Assembly (NCBI RefSeq): GCF_016651435.1 | Contig: NZ_JAEPRJ010000001.1 | Span: 496,001-560,000 of the forward strand | From: Catonella massiliensis | GTDB lineage: Bacteria > Bacillota > Clostridia > Lachnospirales > Lachnospiraceae | Reading direction: 5' to 3' | Length of the DNA stretch: 64,000 nucleotides | Part shown: positions 26,151 to 36,387 of the stretch, piece by piece | Numbering within the stretch: position 1 is the first letter of the stretch | Layout of the letters: each line of letters starts with the position of its first letter | Position numbers and translations under genes: made by a program | Notes under the pieces: model-generated | Told to the model about the DNA's origin: nothing | Databases searched by the model: none | Seen by the model: the letters and a program-made list of their open reading frames with translations, nothing else

Positions 26151-27128
26151 ATGCGTAAACTATACCTGAAATTTACTGGAATATTATTGTTTTTTGTTTC
26201 GTATTTTTTATTGTTTCTAGCTTTTGATACAAATGATTTTTCAAGAATAAGAGCTGATTATCTGCATAATATCACTGATACAAAAGTTGTTTCGTATAAT
26301 GGTGATAAGACGTTTCTTAATAGTCCTTATCCATTGATGAAGTATATAAATGATATTGATAAAAACAATGAGTATAGTATAATTCTTGGGGATTCAAAGT
26401 TTGCATTTTTAGATGTAATAAGGCTATCTTCAATTTCAGGAGAAAAATATCTCAATATTTCGTACGGTGGTGCAGCCCTTGAAGAGAGTATACTTGAATT
26501 TTGGTATACAGTGAAAAGGTTAAAGCTAAAAAAAGTAATTTTTGAATTGGATTTTCATGCACTCAATAACAACTGGCGAATGGATAGAATTAGTAAATAT
26601 TTTGACATGTCTTATCTTGATATGATTAAGGCATATTATTTTGATTACTACAACAATAAAACTATGTTGGAAGAAGCGTATAAAAAAATTAGGGGGATAA
26701 CTAATGAGGAGAATACGAGTAAGACTGAATTAGTAAAAAAAGGAATAGAGGATAAGATTAAGGTGTTAAAAACCTATACAATAAATGAGGAAGCGGTAGA
26801 GAATTTAAAAGAAATATCTAAATACTGTAAAGAGAATGATATCAAATTGATATTTTTTTCGCCACCGTTATATCACAAAATAAGTGACCTTGTCGAAGAA
26901 AAGAAAGATTTGGTGGAAGAATTACACGAGATTAAGAGCGAATTATCGAAAGATGCAGTAGTATACGATATGCAAGATAAGTCAGAATTATCATATATGG
27001 AATCGGATTGGCTAGACTCATCACATTTTACGGGAGGCATAATGAGGCAGGTTGAGGACAATCTTGCGGGGATTAGCCGTAAATATATGAAAATCTGGGA
27101 GAATGGTCAATATGACAAATCTAAATAA
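26151..27128 (+). CDS. SGNH-fold acetyltransferase-like protein, copy 1
   Basis: The 325-residue protein has one N-terminal membrane anchor (LYLKFTGILLFFVSYFLLFL) and an extracytoplasmic SGNH-like domain: GDSK (nucleophile serine) near residue 83 and a C-terminal D-x-x-H in WLDSSHF. It resembles AlgJ/AlgX/DltD-type partners of MBOAT transporters. A paralogue at 29329 shares CKEN(D/G)IKLIFFSPP and DNLAG/NNLAG segments. ATG 26151 has AGGAG seven bases upstream; the longer frame from TTG 26082 is rejected. The gene is AT-rich compared with capEFG. Confidence 0.68.
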   Translation: MRKLYLKFTGILLFFVSYFLLFLAFDTNDFSRIRADYLHNITDTKVVSYNGDKTFLNSPYPLMKYINDIDKNNEYSIILGDSKFAFLDVIRLSSISGEKYLNISYGGAALEESILEFWYTVKRLKLKKVIFELDFHALNNNWRMDRISKYFDMSYLDMIKAYYFDYYNNKTMLEEAYKKIRGITNEENTSKTELVKKGIEDKIKVLKTYTINEEAVENLKEISKYCKENDIKLIFFSPPLYHKISDLVEEKKDLVEELHEIKSELSKDAVVYDMQDKSELSYMESDWLDSSHFTGGIMRQVEDNLAGISRKYMKIWENGQYDKSK

Positions 27129-28233
27129 TATGGAAAATGAACATAAGCAAATAAAGATCTGCTTCGTTGCCCCATTACCGCCTCCATATGGTGGGATTGC
27201 GAATTGGACAAGAGTATTTACAGAGTATTTATCAAAGAATAATTTGGCAGACATTTCTCTTGTAAATACTGCGCCTAAGGGAAGGGTGACGGAAGGAAGA
27301 GGAATCCTTAAAAGAGTATTTGTAAGTGGATTTGCTATGTTTGGGATAGTCTCTGAAATAAGGGATAAAATAAAAACTGATAAAATGGACTGTGTCCATA
27401 TAGCGACAAGTGGTTCATTAGCGGCTATTAGGGATCTTATGGTAGCAAACCTGCTTAGGAGGGAAAATATCCCCTTTATTTATCATATACATTTTGGCAG
27501 GATTCCTGAGATCATTAGGAAAAATACAATTGAATGGAGGCTAATTAAAAAAGTAATTACATTGTCAGCTAGAACTATTGCTATTGACAAAAGTACCAAA
27601 GATGAATTAAGTGCTTACTTTCGTGATAAGATAGAATATATCCCAAATCCGATTGATTTGAAGGCGTTGCCTGTTCCCAGTGAATCAACTGAGAAGACAG
27701 TTATGTATCTGGGATGGGTAATTAAGCAAAAAGGCATAGAAGAACTTATAGCGTCTTGGAAAAGTATTCAAACTGTGGTCAAGGACTGGAAATTGCAGAT
27801 TGTTGGACCTTACAAGATAGAATACATAGATGAGTTAAGAAAAAAGTATAGTTTTGAAAACGTTGAGCTTATTGAAGAAAAATCTCACAAAGAGGCTATG
27901 GAACTGCTTAACAGGGCATCAGTATTTGTCCTGCCAAGCTATACAGAAGGTTGCCCATATGTTATAATGGAAGCTATGGCTCTTAAGAAGATAATTATTG
28001 GAACCAGAGTTGGAAACATACCTGAGATGCTAGGTGACAATTGCGGTATTTTGATTGATGTACAAAATGTAGAAGAACTAAAAAAGCATCTTAAAGAGGT
28101 AATTACTCAGGCTGATCGATATGACAATCTGAGAGAAGCTGCTTATGAAAAAGCAAAAAGTGAATACGATATAAGCAGGATTTCCGCTAAAATCTTATAT
28201 ATGGTTAAGGAGATAATAGAGAAGAGAAGCTGA
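27112..28233 (+). CDS. Glycosyltransferase family 4
   Basis: The 373-residue GT-B enzyme has the N-terminal glycine loop APLPPPYGGIANW, an IHFGRIPE acceptor-side segment and the C-terminal donor site VFVLPSYTEGCPYVIMEAMALKK with the E-x7-E pattern of GT4. ATG 27112 lies ten bases after GGGAG and overlaps the preceding gene by 17 bp. ATG 27103 is too close to that site. The gene overlaps the next by one base, so the two GT4 genes are probably translated together. Its sugar is unknown. Confidence 0.86.
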   Translation: MTNLNNMENEHKQIKICFVAPLPPPYGGIANWTRVFTEYLSKNNLADISLVNTAPKGRVTEGRGILKRVFVSGFAMFGIVSEIRDKIKTDKMDCVHIATSGSLAAIRDLMVANLLRRENIPFIYHIHFGRIPEIIRKNTIEWRLIKKVITLSARTIAIDKSTKDELSAYFRDKIEYIPNPIDLKALPVPSESTEKTVMYLGWVIKQKGIEELIASWKSIQTVVKDWKLQIVGPYKIEYIDELRKKYSFENVELIEEKSHKEAMELLNRASVFVLPSYTEGCPYVIMEAMALKKIIIGTRVGNIPEMLGDNCGILIDVQNVEELKKHLKEVITQADRYDNLREAAYEKAKSEYDISRISAKILYMVKEIIEKRS

Positions 28234-29318
28234 TGAAGAAAATAAGAGTTTTACAGGTTGTTCCTAGCTTTAATGTAGGAGGAGCAGAAGGCCTGGTGCT
28301 TACTTATCTGCGAAATTTTGATAGAAGCTGTATGGAGATGAAGGCTGTATCATTTTATGCGCCAAGTGGCTCTATTTATGATGAGATAATAAAGGCTGAA
28401 AAGCTACATGTTACCTACTTAAATAAAAAAGGGCCTTTGGATATTTCATTTGTGAAACAGCTGAAAGCGGAGATTGAGAGCTTTAACCCTGATGTGATAC
28501 ATACACATATGTCCGCGCTTAAATATGTTGTGATGGCAGGTACTTTAGGAAAACCGATATTTCATACTATACATAGCGAAGTGCTTACAGATGCGGGAAT
28601 ATATGATAGATTTGTAAACAGATTTCTCTTCAAAAAGTATAAAGTTACACCAATTGCTTTGCACGAAGAATTAAGGAGAGCTGTCAATAGATATTATGGC
28701 TGTACAAATACGGTTGTAGTGAGCAATGGGATAGATGTGGATAAATTTAAGAATGGAGTTAGTATAAGGGATGAACTTGGAATAGATGAAGAATCCTTTG
28801 TATTATGCCATGTAGGAAGCTTTTCAAAGCCTAAAAACCATGAATTTCTAATTAAAGTATTTAAAAAAGTTCTTTCTTACAAACCTAATGCCTGCCTAGC
28901 TCTGGTAGGTGGTGGTGTATTGGAAAACAGTATCAGAAAGCTGGTTGCTGATGAAGGTTTAGATGGAAAGGTTTTATTTTTAGGCAGACGCTCCGATATA
29001 TATAATGTGCTTAAATCAAGTGATGTGTTTGTATTTCCATCGCTGTATGAAGGCTTTGGAATAGCTGTTTTGGAGGCAGAAGCATCAGGACTACCTGTTG
29101 TTGTTTCAGATAAAGTTCCTGAAAACGTATGTGTAGTACCTAATGTTAAACGACTATCATTGGATGATAACATAGACAAGTGGTGTGAGGCTGTAGCTGA
29201 ATGCGAAAATATGAAGTCAGATGTTTTATGTGATGATATATACAAGTTTGATATAAAGAATGTGCTAAAGGAGCTGAGTCAAGCTTATAGAGAAAAGTGT
29301 GGATGCCATAAAAACTGA
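28233..29318 (+). CDS. Glycosyltransferase family 4
   Basis: The 361-residue GT-B enzyme starts IRVLQVVPSFNVGGAEGLVL. It has the donor-binding segment CHVGSFSKPKNHEFLIKVF and the C-terminal EGFGIAVLEAEASGLPVVVSD carrying the two conserved glutamates. The sequence resembles EpsF/Cap1F-type transferases. Its ATG overlaps the previous TGA (ATGA). The product and linkage cannot be told from sequence. Confidence 0.87.
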   Translation: MKKIRVLQVVPSFNVGGAEGLVLTYLRNFDRSCMEMKAVSFYAPSGSIYDEIIKAEKLHVTYLNKKGPLDISFVKQLKAEIESFNPDVIHTHMSALKYVVMAGTLGKPIFHTIHSEVLTDAGIYDRFVNRFLFKKYKVTPIALHEELRRAVNRYYGCTNTVVVSNGIDVDKFKNGVSIRDELGIDEESFVLCHVGSFSKPKNHEFLIKVFKKVLSYKPNACLALVGGGVLENSIRKLVADEGLDGKVLFLGRRSDIYNVLKSSDVFVFPSLYEGFGIAVLEAEASGLPVVVSDKVPENVCVVPNVKRLSLDDNIDKWCEAVAECENMKSDVLCDDIYKFDIKNVLKELSQAYREKCGCHKN

Positions 29319-29328
29319 GGAAGATTAA

Positions 29329-30324
29329 ATGATAAGACTATATAAAAGGTTAGGAATTATTTGTTTATTTTTTGTAGTTTACTATGCTGTTTTTATACGG
29401 TTTGATTTGTATGATTTTTTTGGTGTTCGTGTAAAGTATTTTAACGAGATAGAGAATACTTTTATAGTGGATGAAAGTGGGAATAGAGTTACAAAATATA
29501 ATCCTTACCCAACAATAAAATATATAAACTGCTTATCTGATGACAAAACATATAGTGTTATTTTTGGAGATTCAAAGATAGATAGGATTGATGTCAGAAA
29601 TTTGGCTCGAATTGAAGGAAATAAAGATACAAAATGGCTAAATCTTTCTTACGGAGGGTGCCCGCCGGAAGAAAGTATATTAGAGTTTTATTATACTACT
29701 AAGAGGGTAAAACTGGACAAAGTTATTTTTGAGTTAGATAGTAAAGCTCTAAATACATATTATAATATGGACAGGCTGAGTAGAATCGTAGATTTAAGCG
29801 GATGGGAACTGTATAAAAGTTATATTTTTGATTATTATAATAATAGGATGGCTTTGGAATCAACTATAAATTATGTGAAAAAGAAGATAATTAGTGAAAA
29901 TGGCATTAAAAATGAAAAAGAGCAACAAAATTTCTATAACGAAACTATCGAGGCAGATAGACAAGCTACTGATGTATATAAAATGAACAGTAAAGATGTA
30001 GATAGTTTAATAGAAATTGCAAAGTATTGTAAGGAAAATGGTATTAAACTAATCTTCTTCTCGCCTCCTATAAATGGCAGATTATACGATGAGGTGCCCA
30101 AGAATTTTGAAATATTAAAGCAGGCAGATGAATTAAAAAAGAAGCTGTCATATTATGCAACTGTTTATGATATGCAGTACATATCCGATTTGTCATATAT
30201 GAAAGATGAATGGGAAGATGCATGGCATTATGGTGAAGGAATATGTAGAATCATAGAAAATAACTTAGCTGGAAAAAATCAAAAATATATGAGAATATAT
30301 GAAAATGGAGGAATAGTCAAATGA
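29329..30324 (+). CDS. SGNH-fold acetyltransferase-like protein, copy 2
   Basis: This paralogue of the gene at 26151 has 331 residues, an N-terminal anchor (LGIICLFFVVYYAVFIRF), FGDSKIDRID with the nucleophile serine and a C-terminal D-x-x-H in EDAWHYG. Both catalytic pieces are intact, so the copies may act on different sugars. Its stop overlaps the MBOAT start (ATGA), the usual coupling of an SGNH partner with its membrane acyl carrier. Confidence 0.7.
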   Translation: MIRLYKRLGIICLFFVVYYAVFIRFDLYDFFGVRVKYFNEIENTFIVDESGNRVTKYNPYPTIKYINCLSDDKTYSVIFGDSKIDRIDVRNLARIEGNKDTKWLNLSYGGCPPEESILEFYYTTKRVKLDKVIFELDSKALNTYYNMDRLSRIVDLSGWELYKSYIFDYYNNRMALESTINYVKKKIISENGIKNEKEQQNFYNETIEADRQATDVYKMNSKDVDSLIEIAKYCKENGIKLIFFSPPINGRLYDEVPKNFEILKQADELKKKLSYYATVYDMQYISDLSYMKDEWEDAWHYGEGICRIIENNLAGKNQKYMRIYENGGIVK

Positions 30325-31805
30325 TATTTTTAAATCCGTTTTTTTGGATGGCTATGCTGGCAATATTACCGATATATTATAAAGTGAAATCTATAAATAC
30401 TAAGAATGTGATATTAGTATTGTTTAGTATAATCTGGTATGTTAGATATGCTGAATGGAGTGCACTTTATTTACTTGCAACGATTGTGACTACTTGGATT
30501 TATGGATATTTATACGAGAAATATCAGGATTCAAAATCGGCACATGTATTTGCATGGTTTATTGGTATAGGAGTGAATTTGGGAATATTATTGGTGCTTA
30601 AATATAATGGACTAATATTAGCTAAAGGGCTAAATTTTTGGGTGCCGATGGGACTATCGTTCTATACATTTCAAGCATTGGGGTATTGTATAGATATTAG
30701 AAATGGAAACTGTGAAAGAGAAAAGAATATTTGGAATCATATACTATTTTTATGTTTTATACCTCAGATGGTAACGGGGCCAATTTCTAGGAAAAACCAA
30801 CTGGGCGGAGAATTCTTAAAAGAAAAAAGCTTCGACTATGAAAGAGTGATTGCATCTCTATATAGGATGACCTGGGGATTTTTCAAGAAAATCGTTGTGG
30901 CTAACAACCTAGCAGTGCTTGTATCTGCAATTTATTCTGATTATGAAAATGTATCAGGAGCTTTACTTACTATAAATGCAATGCTTTTTGTTGTGCAGCT
31001 TTATTGTGACTTTGCAGGTTGTATGGACATAGCAATTGGTGCTGCAGGGCTTTTTGGAATTGAAGTAGTCGAGAATTTTAATAAACCATTTACAGCAAAA
31101 AATGTCTCTGAACTTTGGCGCAGATGGCATATAACCCTTGGTACATGGGTGAAAGACTATGTATTTTACCCTATTTTACTTTGGATGAATAGAAAGACAT
31201 CTAAAAAATTTGTAGAAAAAATAGGTAAGAAAAGTTTTAAAAAGCTATCAACTTATATAGCTCTTGTGATTTTATGGAGTATAGTTGGACTTTGGCATGG
31301 TGCTGATTTGAAGTATTGGATAGGTAATGGTATGCTGTACGCATGTACCATCATACTGGGAGAGATACTTACACCTGTATTTATCAAAATAATTGCTATT
31401 CTTAAAATAAATACTGAGAGTAAACCTTACGAATATTTCCAGAGGACAAGGACTTTTCTTATATTCTGTATAGGAAATATGTTCTTAAACCTTGATTCAA
31501 CCACTACGACAGTTAAAGTCCTTGGTAGAATGGTTACTAATTTTGCAACCAACATTAGCAATCATGCGTTTTTCTCAAGTTTGTTAGGTAATGAAAAACT
31601 GAAAGTATTGATTGGAATAATGTGTATGGTTGTTTTCTTGGTAATTTCTGCATTTGATGTTAAACTTGGAGAAAAACTAAGAAAGAGAAATATGGCAGTA
31701 AGATGGCTGAATTATGCGGTAGTAATAATTATTATTTTTGCAAGTTTCATTTTGCAAAATGGCGGATATGGCGACTCAATTAACTTTATATATATGCAAT
31801 TTTAA
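30321..31805 (+). CDS. MBOAT family membrane O-acyltransferase
   Basis: The 494-residue polytopic protein (about eleven membrane helices) shows the AlgI/DltB-type features VPMGLSFYTFQALGYCID, NKPFTAKNVSELWRRWHITLGTW and the catalytic histidine in VGLWHGAD near residue 333. It would pass acetyl groups across the membrane to the neighbouring SGNH proteins for sugar O-acetylation. It is translationally coupled to SGNH copy 2. DltB is excluded because no dltA/C neighbours are present. Confidence 0.9.
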   Translation: MIFLNPFFWMAMLAILPIYYKVKSINTKNVILVLFSIIWYVRYAEWSALYLLATIVTTWIYGYLYEKYQDSKSAHVFAWFIGIGVNLGILLVLKYNGLILAKGLNFWVPMGLSFYTFQALGYCIDIRNGNCEREKNIWNHILFLCFIPQMVTGPISRKNQLGGEFLKEKSFDYERVIASLYRMTWGFFKKIVVANNLAVLVSAIYSDYENVSGALLTINAMLFVVQLYCDFAGCMDIAIGAAGLFGIEVVENFNKPFTAKNVSELWRRWHITLGTWVKDYVFYPILLWMNRKTSKKFVEKIGKKSFKKLSTYIALVILWSIVGLWHGADLKYWIGNGMLYACTIILGEILTPVFIKIIAILKINTESKPYEYFQRTRTFLIFCIGNMFLNLDSTTTTVKVLGRMVTNFATNISNHAFFSSLLGNEKLKVLIGIMCMVVFLVISAFDVKLGEKLRKRNMAVRWLNYAVVIIIIFASFILQNGGYGDSINFIYMQF

Positions 31806-31858
31806 CTTAATGATTGAGTGTATTGAGGTTTGATAATTAAAACATTAAGGGGAAAAAT

Positions 31859-32818
31859 ATGAATGAGTTAATAAGTGTTATCATTCCGGTATATAATGTT
31901 GAGCAATATGTGGAGAGATGCTTGAACTCTGTTATAAATCAGTCTTATCTAAACCTTGAGATTATCCTTGTAGATGATGGTTCAACAGATAAGAGCGGAG
32001 AGATATGTGACAGATACGCTCTTAAAGATAGCAGGATCAAGGTTATTCATGAAGAGAACGCAGGACTTGGAGAAGCGAGAAACAGGGGATTGAGGATAGC
32101 TTCAGGAGATTATATCTGTTTTGTGGATAGTGACGACTGGATAGAAGAAGACTATTGCAAAGAATTAGTACAGGCTGCTGAAAGGACTAATTCTGACATT
32201 GCAATATGCGGATATAATGAGTGCCTTAAGGATGGTAAGACACCTAAAGTAAAGTATGATGACTGCTTTATCACTACAGGTAAAGAAATATTACATTATA
32301 CAATGACAGCAAATAGTAAATATTGGTTCAACATTTCTGTTTGGAATAAATTGTATAAAAGAGAGATTATTTCTGAATTGTGGTTTAAGAGCAGAGTTTA
32401 TGAAGATATAATGTACAATGCAGAGTCAATGTACAGGGCTAATAAAATAGCATATGTAAATAAGTGCCTGTATAATTACAGGATAAATAGAGAAGGGAGT
32501 ATCATATCAAAGGGATTTCAAAGAAAAACTATAGAGTTTGAAATGAAATTCAAAGAAGAAAGAGTTGAGTTTTTTAAGAGAAATAATGAAATAAAGCTTG
32601 CGAGAGATGCAGAGGCAGTGGTTATACATGATAAGCTCCTATACTATGCATTTATGAGTTTATCAAAGGATAATTTTAGTGAATATATAAGAAAGTATAA
32701 AGTTGACTTAAGAAAGTGTGGATTCATAGCAGATACCAAAACTAATATTGCCTTACTGATATTTAAGTGTTTTCCACGGCTATGGATAAAAATTATTAAA
32801 AAGAAGTATAAATATTGA
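31859..32818 (+). CDS. Glycosyltransferase family 2
   Basis: The 319-residue GT-A enzyme has the nucleotide site VSVIIPVYN-type start (ISVIIPVYNVEQYVERC), EIILVDDGSTDKSGEICD and the metal motif in ICFVDSDDWIEEDY (DxD). The C-terminal half is basic and has no transmembrane helices. It follows a 53-bp gap after MBOAT in which no promoter is convincing. The substrate is unknown. Confidence 0.88.
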   Translation: MNELISVIIPVYNVEQYVERCLNSVINQSYLNLEIILVDDGSTDKSGEICDRYALKDSRIKVIHEENAGLGEARNRGLRIASGDYICFVDSDDWIEEDYCKELVQAAERTNSDIAICGYNECLKDGKTPKVKYDDCFITTGKEILHYTMTANSKYWFNISVWNKLYKREIISELWFKSRVYEDIMYNAESMYRANKIAYVNKCLYNYRINREGSIISKGFQRKTIEFEMKFKEERVEFFKRNNEIKLARDAEAVVIHDKLLYYAFMSLSKDNFSEYIRKYKVDLRKCGFIADTKTNIALLIFKCFPRLWIKIIKKKYKY

Positions 32819-32833
32819 GAGGTATGAGGTATA

Positions 32834-33634
32834 ATGGAAAAGTGTACTATTTTGGTAAATAGCTGTGATAAATACGAGGACACGTGGTATCCTCTATTTA
32901 AGATAATGAAGGCTGAGTGGAAGGATAGGAAGTGGCCTATTGTACTTAATACAGAGTCAAAAACCTTTGATTATGAAGATATGGGGATAAAGACATTTAG
33001 ACTGTATCAGCATGGTGTTAAAGATAAATGGGGAAAGAGGCTTATTGAGACACTTAAAAGAATAGATACTGAGTATGTGTTAATGTATTTGGACGATTTT
33101 TTTCTAACCAGACCTGTGAATCAAAATATGTTAGATCAGTGCATAGAGTGGTTGGATAAAAATGATGATGTAGCTGTTTTTTGCTTTATGCCCGCATACG
33201 GTGAAAATATAAAAGATGGCAGGTTTGAAGGCTTTGAGAAGAGGCCTCAGGATGGAGATTATAGATTGAATTGTCAGGCTGCACTGTGGAGAAAAGAAAT
33301 ACTGCTTAAATACACCAGACCATGGGAAAATCCTTGGGACTGGGAGGTTATTGGCAATGCAAGAACAAGAAGATGTGAAAAAGCCTTTTATTCACTTATT
33401 GGTGGAGTTGAAGGTCCATTTGAATATTCGCTTAAAGACTGGTCAGGTATATACAGAGGAAAATGGGTGAGAAAAGTGGTAGAACCGTTGTTTCATAAAC
33501 ATAATATTGATATTGACTTAACTGTAAGAGGAGTTGAGGAAAACCCTTTTGCTGTTGATCTTACCCAAAGACCATTTTTGAAGAAAGTTAAGGAAAGGCT
33601 TATGTATATTGCGGCGAAATATTTCGGGATATAA
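32834..33634 (+). CDS. Putative glycosyltransferase (GT-A-like)
   Basis: The 266-residue protein begins TILVNSCDKYEDTWYPLFKI and contains YVLMYLDDFFLT, a DxD-like metal site, at about residues 79-90. Later segments LNCQAALWRKE and PWDWEVIGNARTR resemble acceptor-side parts of small surface-polysaccharide transferases. It is not assigned to a numbered family with confidence. Neighbours on both sides are glycosyltransferases and spacing is 15 and 12 bp, so it belongs to the same operon. Confidence 0.62.
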   Translation: MEKCTILVNSCDKYEDTWYPLFKIMKAEWKDRKWPIVLNTESKTFDYEDMGIKTFRLYQHGVKDKWGKRLIETLKRIDTEYVLMYLDDFFLTRPVNQNMLDQCIEWLDKNDDVAVFCFMPAYGENIKDGRFEGFEKRPQDGDYRLNCQAALWRKEILLKYTRPWENPWDWEVIGNARTRRCEKAFYSLIGGVEGPFEYSLKDWSGIYRGKWVRKVVEPLFHKHNIDIDLTVRGVEENPFAVDLTQRPFLKKVKERLMYIAAKYFGI

Positions 33635-33646
33635 AGGAGAAATGGC

Positions 33647-34747
33647 ATGAGCTTAAAGGCTGATATAATAACAAAAATAGCAAAACATGAGAGAATAAGA
33701 TTCCTAGCAAAGTTTTTGAAAAATTTTAATAATATGGAGTTTATTAAGGATGTAAATAATCTCTATAACAATAGGACGCTATATAAGATAGTGCAAAAGG
33801 GTGATAAGGAAAAAGGGAAAGTGCTTTACCTTATAAACGAAAAGTATGCATACTATGGGTTTTGTGCTATTTTAAGAGAAGTAATTGAGGGTTGCTTGGT
33901 AGCAGATGAATTGGGATTTTATCCTGTTGTCTCTATGTCTGAAGAGTCATTATATGCTGAGAAGAAAGGGTTTTTAGGAAAAGATAATCCTTGGGAGTGT
34001 TATTTTGAACAGCCGGTTGGAATTGATATGAATATATATAATCAGGGATTTCGGACAACTTCAATGAGTAGGGATGATTTAGCTATGTTGGCTGAACGCT
34101 ACAAGAATGATGGCTATAGATTAAGTAAGGAGTATTTTGAAGATACAGGAAAAATTTGGAGGAAATATATTAGAGTACGAAAAGAACTTGAACTTGAATT
34201 ACAAAGTAAAATAGATGAAATTTTTGGAAAAGATTCAAGAGTTCTAGGAGTGCAGGCAAGGGGAACAGATTTTAATAGAGGATATTATAACCATCCTAAG
34301 CCTATTTTGCCGGAAGACTATTTTAAACAAATTGACAAGATTATTGATAAATATGATTATATATTTTTGGCAACTGAAGATAATAATAATTTGGAAAGAT
34401 TCATTGACAAATATGGTGATAAGTTAGTATATCACACAGATATAGAGAGGTCATCTACAATAGATAATCCTGCTTTAGGAAAGAGTGATACATTTAAGAC
34501 GAGAGAAAATCCTAAATATTGCTTAGCTAAAGATGTTATGTTGGATATGATGTCTTTGTCGGAATGTAAAGGGATTATTACAGGTATGTCTCAAGTATCA
34601 ATTTGTGCAAGAATATGGAAGCTTGCTCGAAATGAGCAGTTTGTTGACGATATTATCATGGATAATGGGATATTTTCAGACAAAAAAAATAGTGTAAGTA
34701 TTGAGGAACTGATAAAGATTGATGGCGTAAAGTTTAATGGATGGTGA
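33647..34747 (+). CDS. Fucosyltransferase-like protein (GT23/O-fucosyltransferase fold)
   Basis: This 366-residue protein has an RGTDF motif (VLGVQARGTDFNRGYY), a YIFLATEDNNNLERF strand and a C-terminal YCLAKDVMLDMMSLSECKGIITGMSQVS. These three blocks are the GDP-fucose-binding regions of the NodZ/FUT8 and related fucosyltransferases. A GDP-linked 6-deoxy sugar as donor fits the gmd gene that follows. The N-terminal third is variable. Family placement is by motif only. Confidence 0.6.
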   Translation: MSLKADIITKIAKHERIRFLAKFLKNFNNMEFIKDVNNLYNNRTLYKIVQKGDKEKGKVLYLINEKYAYYGFCAILREVIEGCLVADELGFYPVVSMSEESLYAEKKGFLGKDNPWECYFEQPVGIDMNIYNQGFRTTSMSRDDLAMLAERYKNDGYRLSKEYFEDTGKIWRKYIRVRKELELELQSKIDEIFGKDSRVLGVQARGTDFNRGYYNHPKPILPEDYFKQIDKIIDKYDYIFLATEDNNNLERFIDKYGDKLVYHTDIERSSTIDNPALGKSDTFKTRENPKYCLAKDVMLDMMSLSECKGIITGMSQVSICARIWKLARNEQFVDDIIMDNGIFSDKKNSVSIEELIKIDGVKFNGW

Positions 34748-34825
34748 TAAATGTTTGAACATATATATATATATTATATTGTATTGTAATGTAAAGTTTA
34801 TATAACATAGGTTGGGAGTGAAAAC

Positions 34826-35857
34826 ATGAAAAAAGCACTTATTACAGGCGTTACAGGGCAGGATGGTTCATACTTGGCTGAGCTTTTATTAGAAAAAGAG
34901 TACGAAGTTCATGGCATAGTGAGAAGAGCTTCTACCGAGAAAAAGGAAAGGATAGACCATCTTGAGGGCAATCCTAATTTTCATTTACACTATGGAGACT
35001 TAACTGATTCTTTGAGTTTGGTTAAAATCATTTCTAAGGTTGAACCTGATGAAATATATAACCTTGCGGCGCAGAGCCATGTAGCTGTTTCGTTTGAGGT
35101 GCCGGAGTACACTGCGGATGCTACGGGTACAGGAGTTATAAGGCTGCTTGAAGCTATAAGAACCTGCAGACTTGAAAAGAAGTGTAGATTCTATCAGGCA
35201 TCAACCTCAGAACTATTTGGAAAGGTACAGGAGATACCACAAAGTGAGACAACACCTTTTTATCCTTATTCTCCTTATGCGGCTGCAAAGCAGTATGCCT
35301 ACTGGGTAGTAAGGAATTATAGAGAAGGCTATGGTATGTTTGCTACCAATGGTATACTTTTCAACCATGAGTCTGAAAGAAGAGGTGAGACCTTTGTCAC
35401 CAGAAAGATTACTTTGGCAGCAGCAAAGATAGCAGCTGGTGTACAGGATAAACTATATCTGGGTAATCTCGATGCGCTCAGAGACTGGGGATATGCAAAG
35501 GACTATGTTGAGTGCATGTGGCTTATGCTACAGCATAATGAGCCTGATGACTTTGTAGTGGCAACAGGAGAACAGTATTCAGTAAGGGATTTCTGTACCA
35601 GAGCATTTAAGAGGGCAGGGATTGAACTTAGATGGGAAGGTGAGGGAGTAGAGGAGAAGGGTATTGATGTGAGTACAGGTAAGATAGTTGTAGAAGTGTC
35701 TCCTGAATTCTTCAGGCCTACAGATGTAGTGACTCTCTTAGGCAATCCTGCTAAGGCTAAAGAAAAGTTAGGCTGGAATCCTAGGAAAACGAGTTTTGAT
35801 GAGCTTGTAAACATTATGGTAGATAGTGATATTAAACTGGTTGAAAAGACAAAATAA
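34826..35857 (+). CDS. gmd: GDP-mannose 4,6-dehydratase
   Basis: The 343-residue short-chain dehydrogenase has [17 protein letters not shown] at the N-terminus, the active-site segment QASTSELFG and the [15 protein letters not shown] motif with Y and K. The [16 protein letters not shown] block is diagnostic of Gmd. It makes GDP-4-keto-6-deoxy-mannose. No fcl (GDP-fucose synthase) gene is present in the window. Instead an RmlC-like epimerase, a cupin and an aminotransferase follow. A very AT-rich 78-bp gap precedes it. Confidence 0.95.
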   Translation: MKKALITGVTGQDGSYLAELLLEKEYEVHGIVRRASTEKKERIDHLEGNPNFHLHYGDLTDSLSLVKIISKVEPDEIYNLAAQSHVAVSFEVPEYTADATGTGVIRLLEAIRTCRLEKKCRFYQASTSELFGKVQEIPQSETTPFYPYSPYAAAKQYAYWVVRNYREGYGMFATNGILFNHESERRGETFVTRKITLAAAKIAAGVQDKLYLGNLDALRDWGYAKDYVECMWLMLQHNEPDDFVVATGEQYSVRDFCTRAFKRAGIELRWEGEGVEEKGIDVSTGKIVVEVSPEFFRPTDVVTLLGNPAKAKEKLGWNPRKTSFDELVNIMVDSDIKLVEKTK

Positions 35858-35880
35858 GTTATTATCAAAAAGGAGATATT

Positions 35881-36378
35881 ATGGTAGTTGAGAAGACTAA
35901 TCTTAAAGGTGTGCTGCTTATTAAGCCTGATATTTTTGAGGATTTTAGAGGAAACTATACTGAGGTGTATAATGAAAAATTATACGCTGAGATGGGTATA
36001 ACAGATAAGTTTATTCAGGATGATTTATCTACTACATATAAGGGTGTGCTTAGAGGTATGCATGGTGATCCTAAGACAGCAAAGCTGGTTCAGTGTGCTT
36101 ATGGAAGGATATATCAGGTTGTACTTAACAATGATAAAAACTCAGATGAATATGGTAAGTGGCAGGCATTCATACTTACTTCTGAGAACAGACATCAGGT
36201 GTACATTCCTCCAATGTTTGGCAATGGATTTTATGTACTTAGTGATGTTGCAGTTTATAATTATAAACAGACAACCGTATACGGAGATGCAAAACAGTTC
36301 ACTGTTAAGTGGAATGATCCGGAATTTGGCATAGTGTGGCCTGATAATAACCCAATATTATCTGCAAGGGATAGATAG
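35881..36378 (+). CDS. RmlC-like NDP-4-keto-6-deoxyhexose 3,5-epimerase
   Basis: The 165-residue cupin-fold protein has the RmlC signatures FEDFRGNYTEVYNE, VLRGMHGDPKTAKLVQ (catalytic histidine) and the C-terminal WNDPEFGIVWP. No rmlA, rmlB or rmlD lies near, so dTDP-rhamnose synthesis is unlikely. Its position after gmd suggests it epimerises GDP-4-keto-6-deoxy-mannose, a reaction normally done inside Fcl. It starts 23 bp after gmd. Confidence 0.8.
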   Translation: MVVEKTNLKGVLLIKPDIFEDFRGNYTEVYNEKLYAEMGITDKFIQDDLSTTYKGVLRGMHGDPKTAKLVQCAYGRIYQVVLNNDKNSDEYGKWQAFILTSENRHQVYIPPMFGNGFYVLSDVAVYNYKQTTVYGDAKQFTVKWNDPEFGIVWPDNNPILSARDR

Positions 36379-36387
36379 GAGAGAAAA

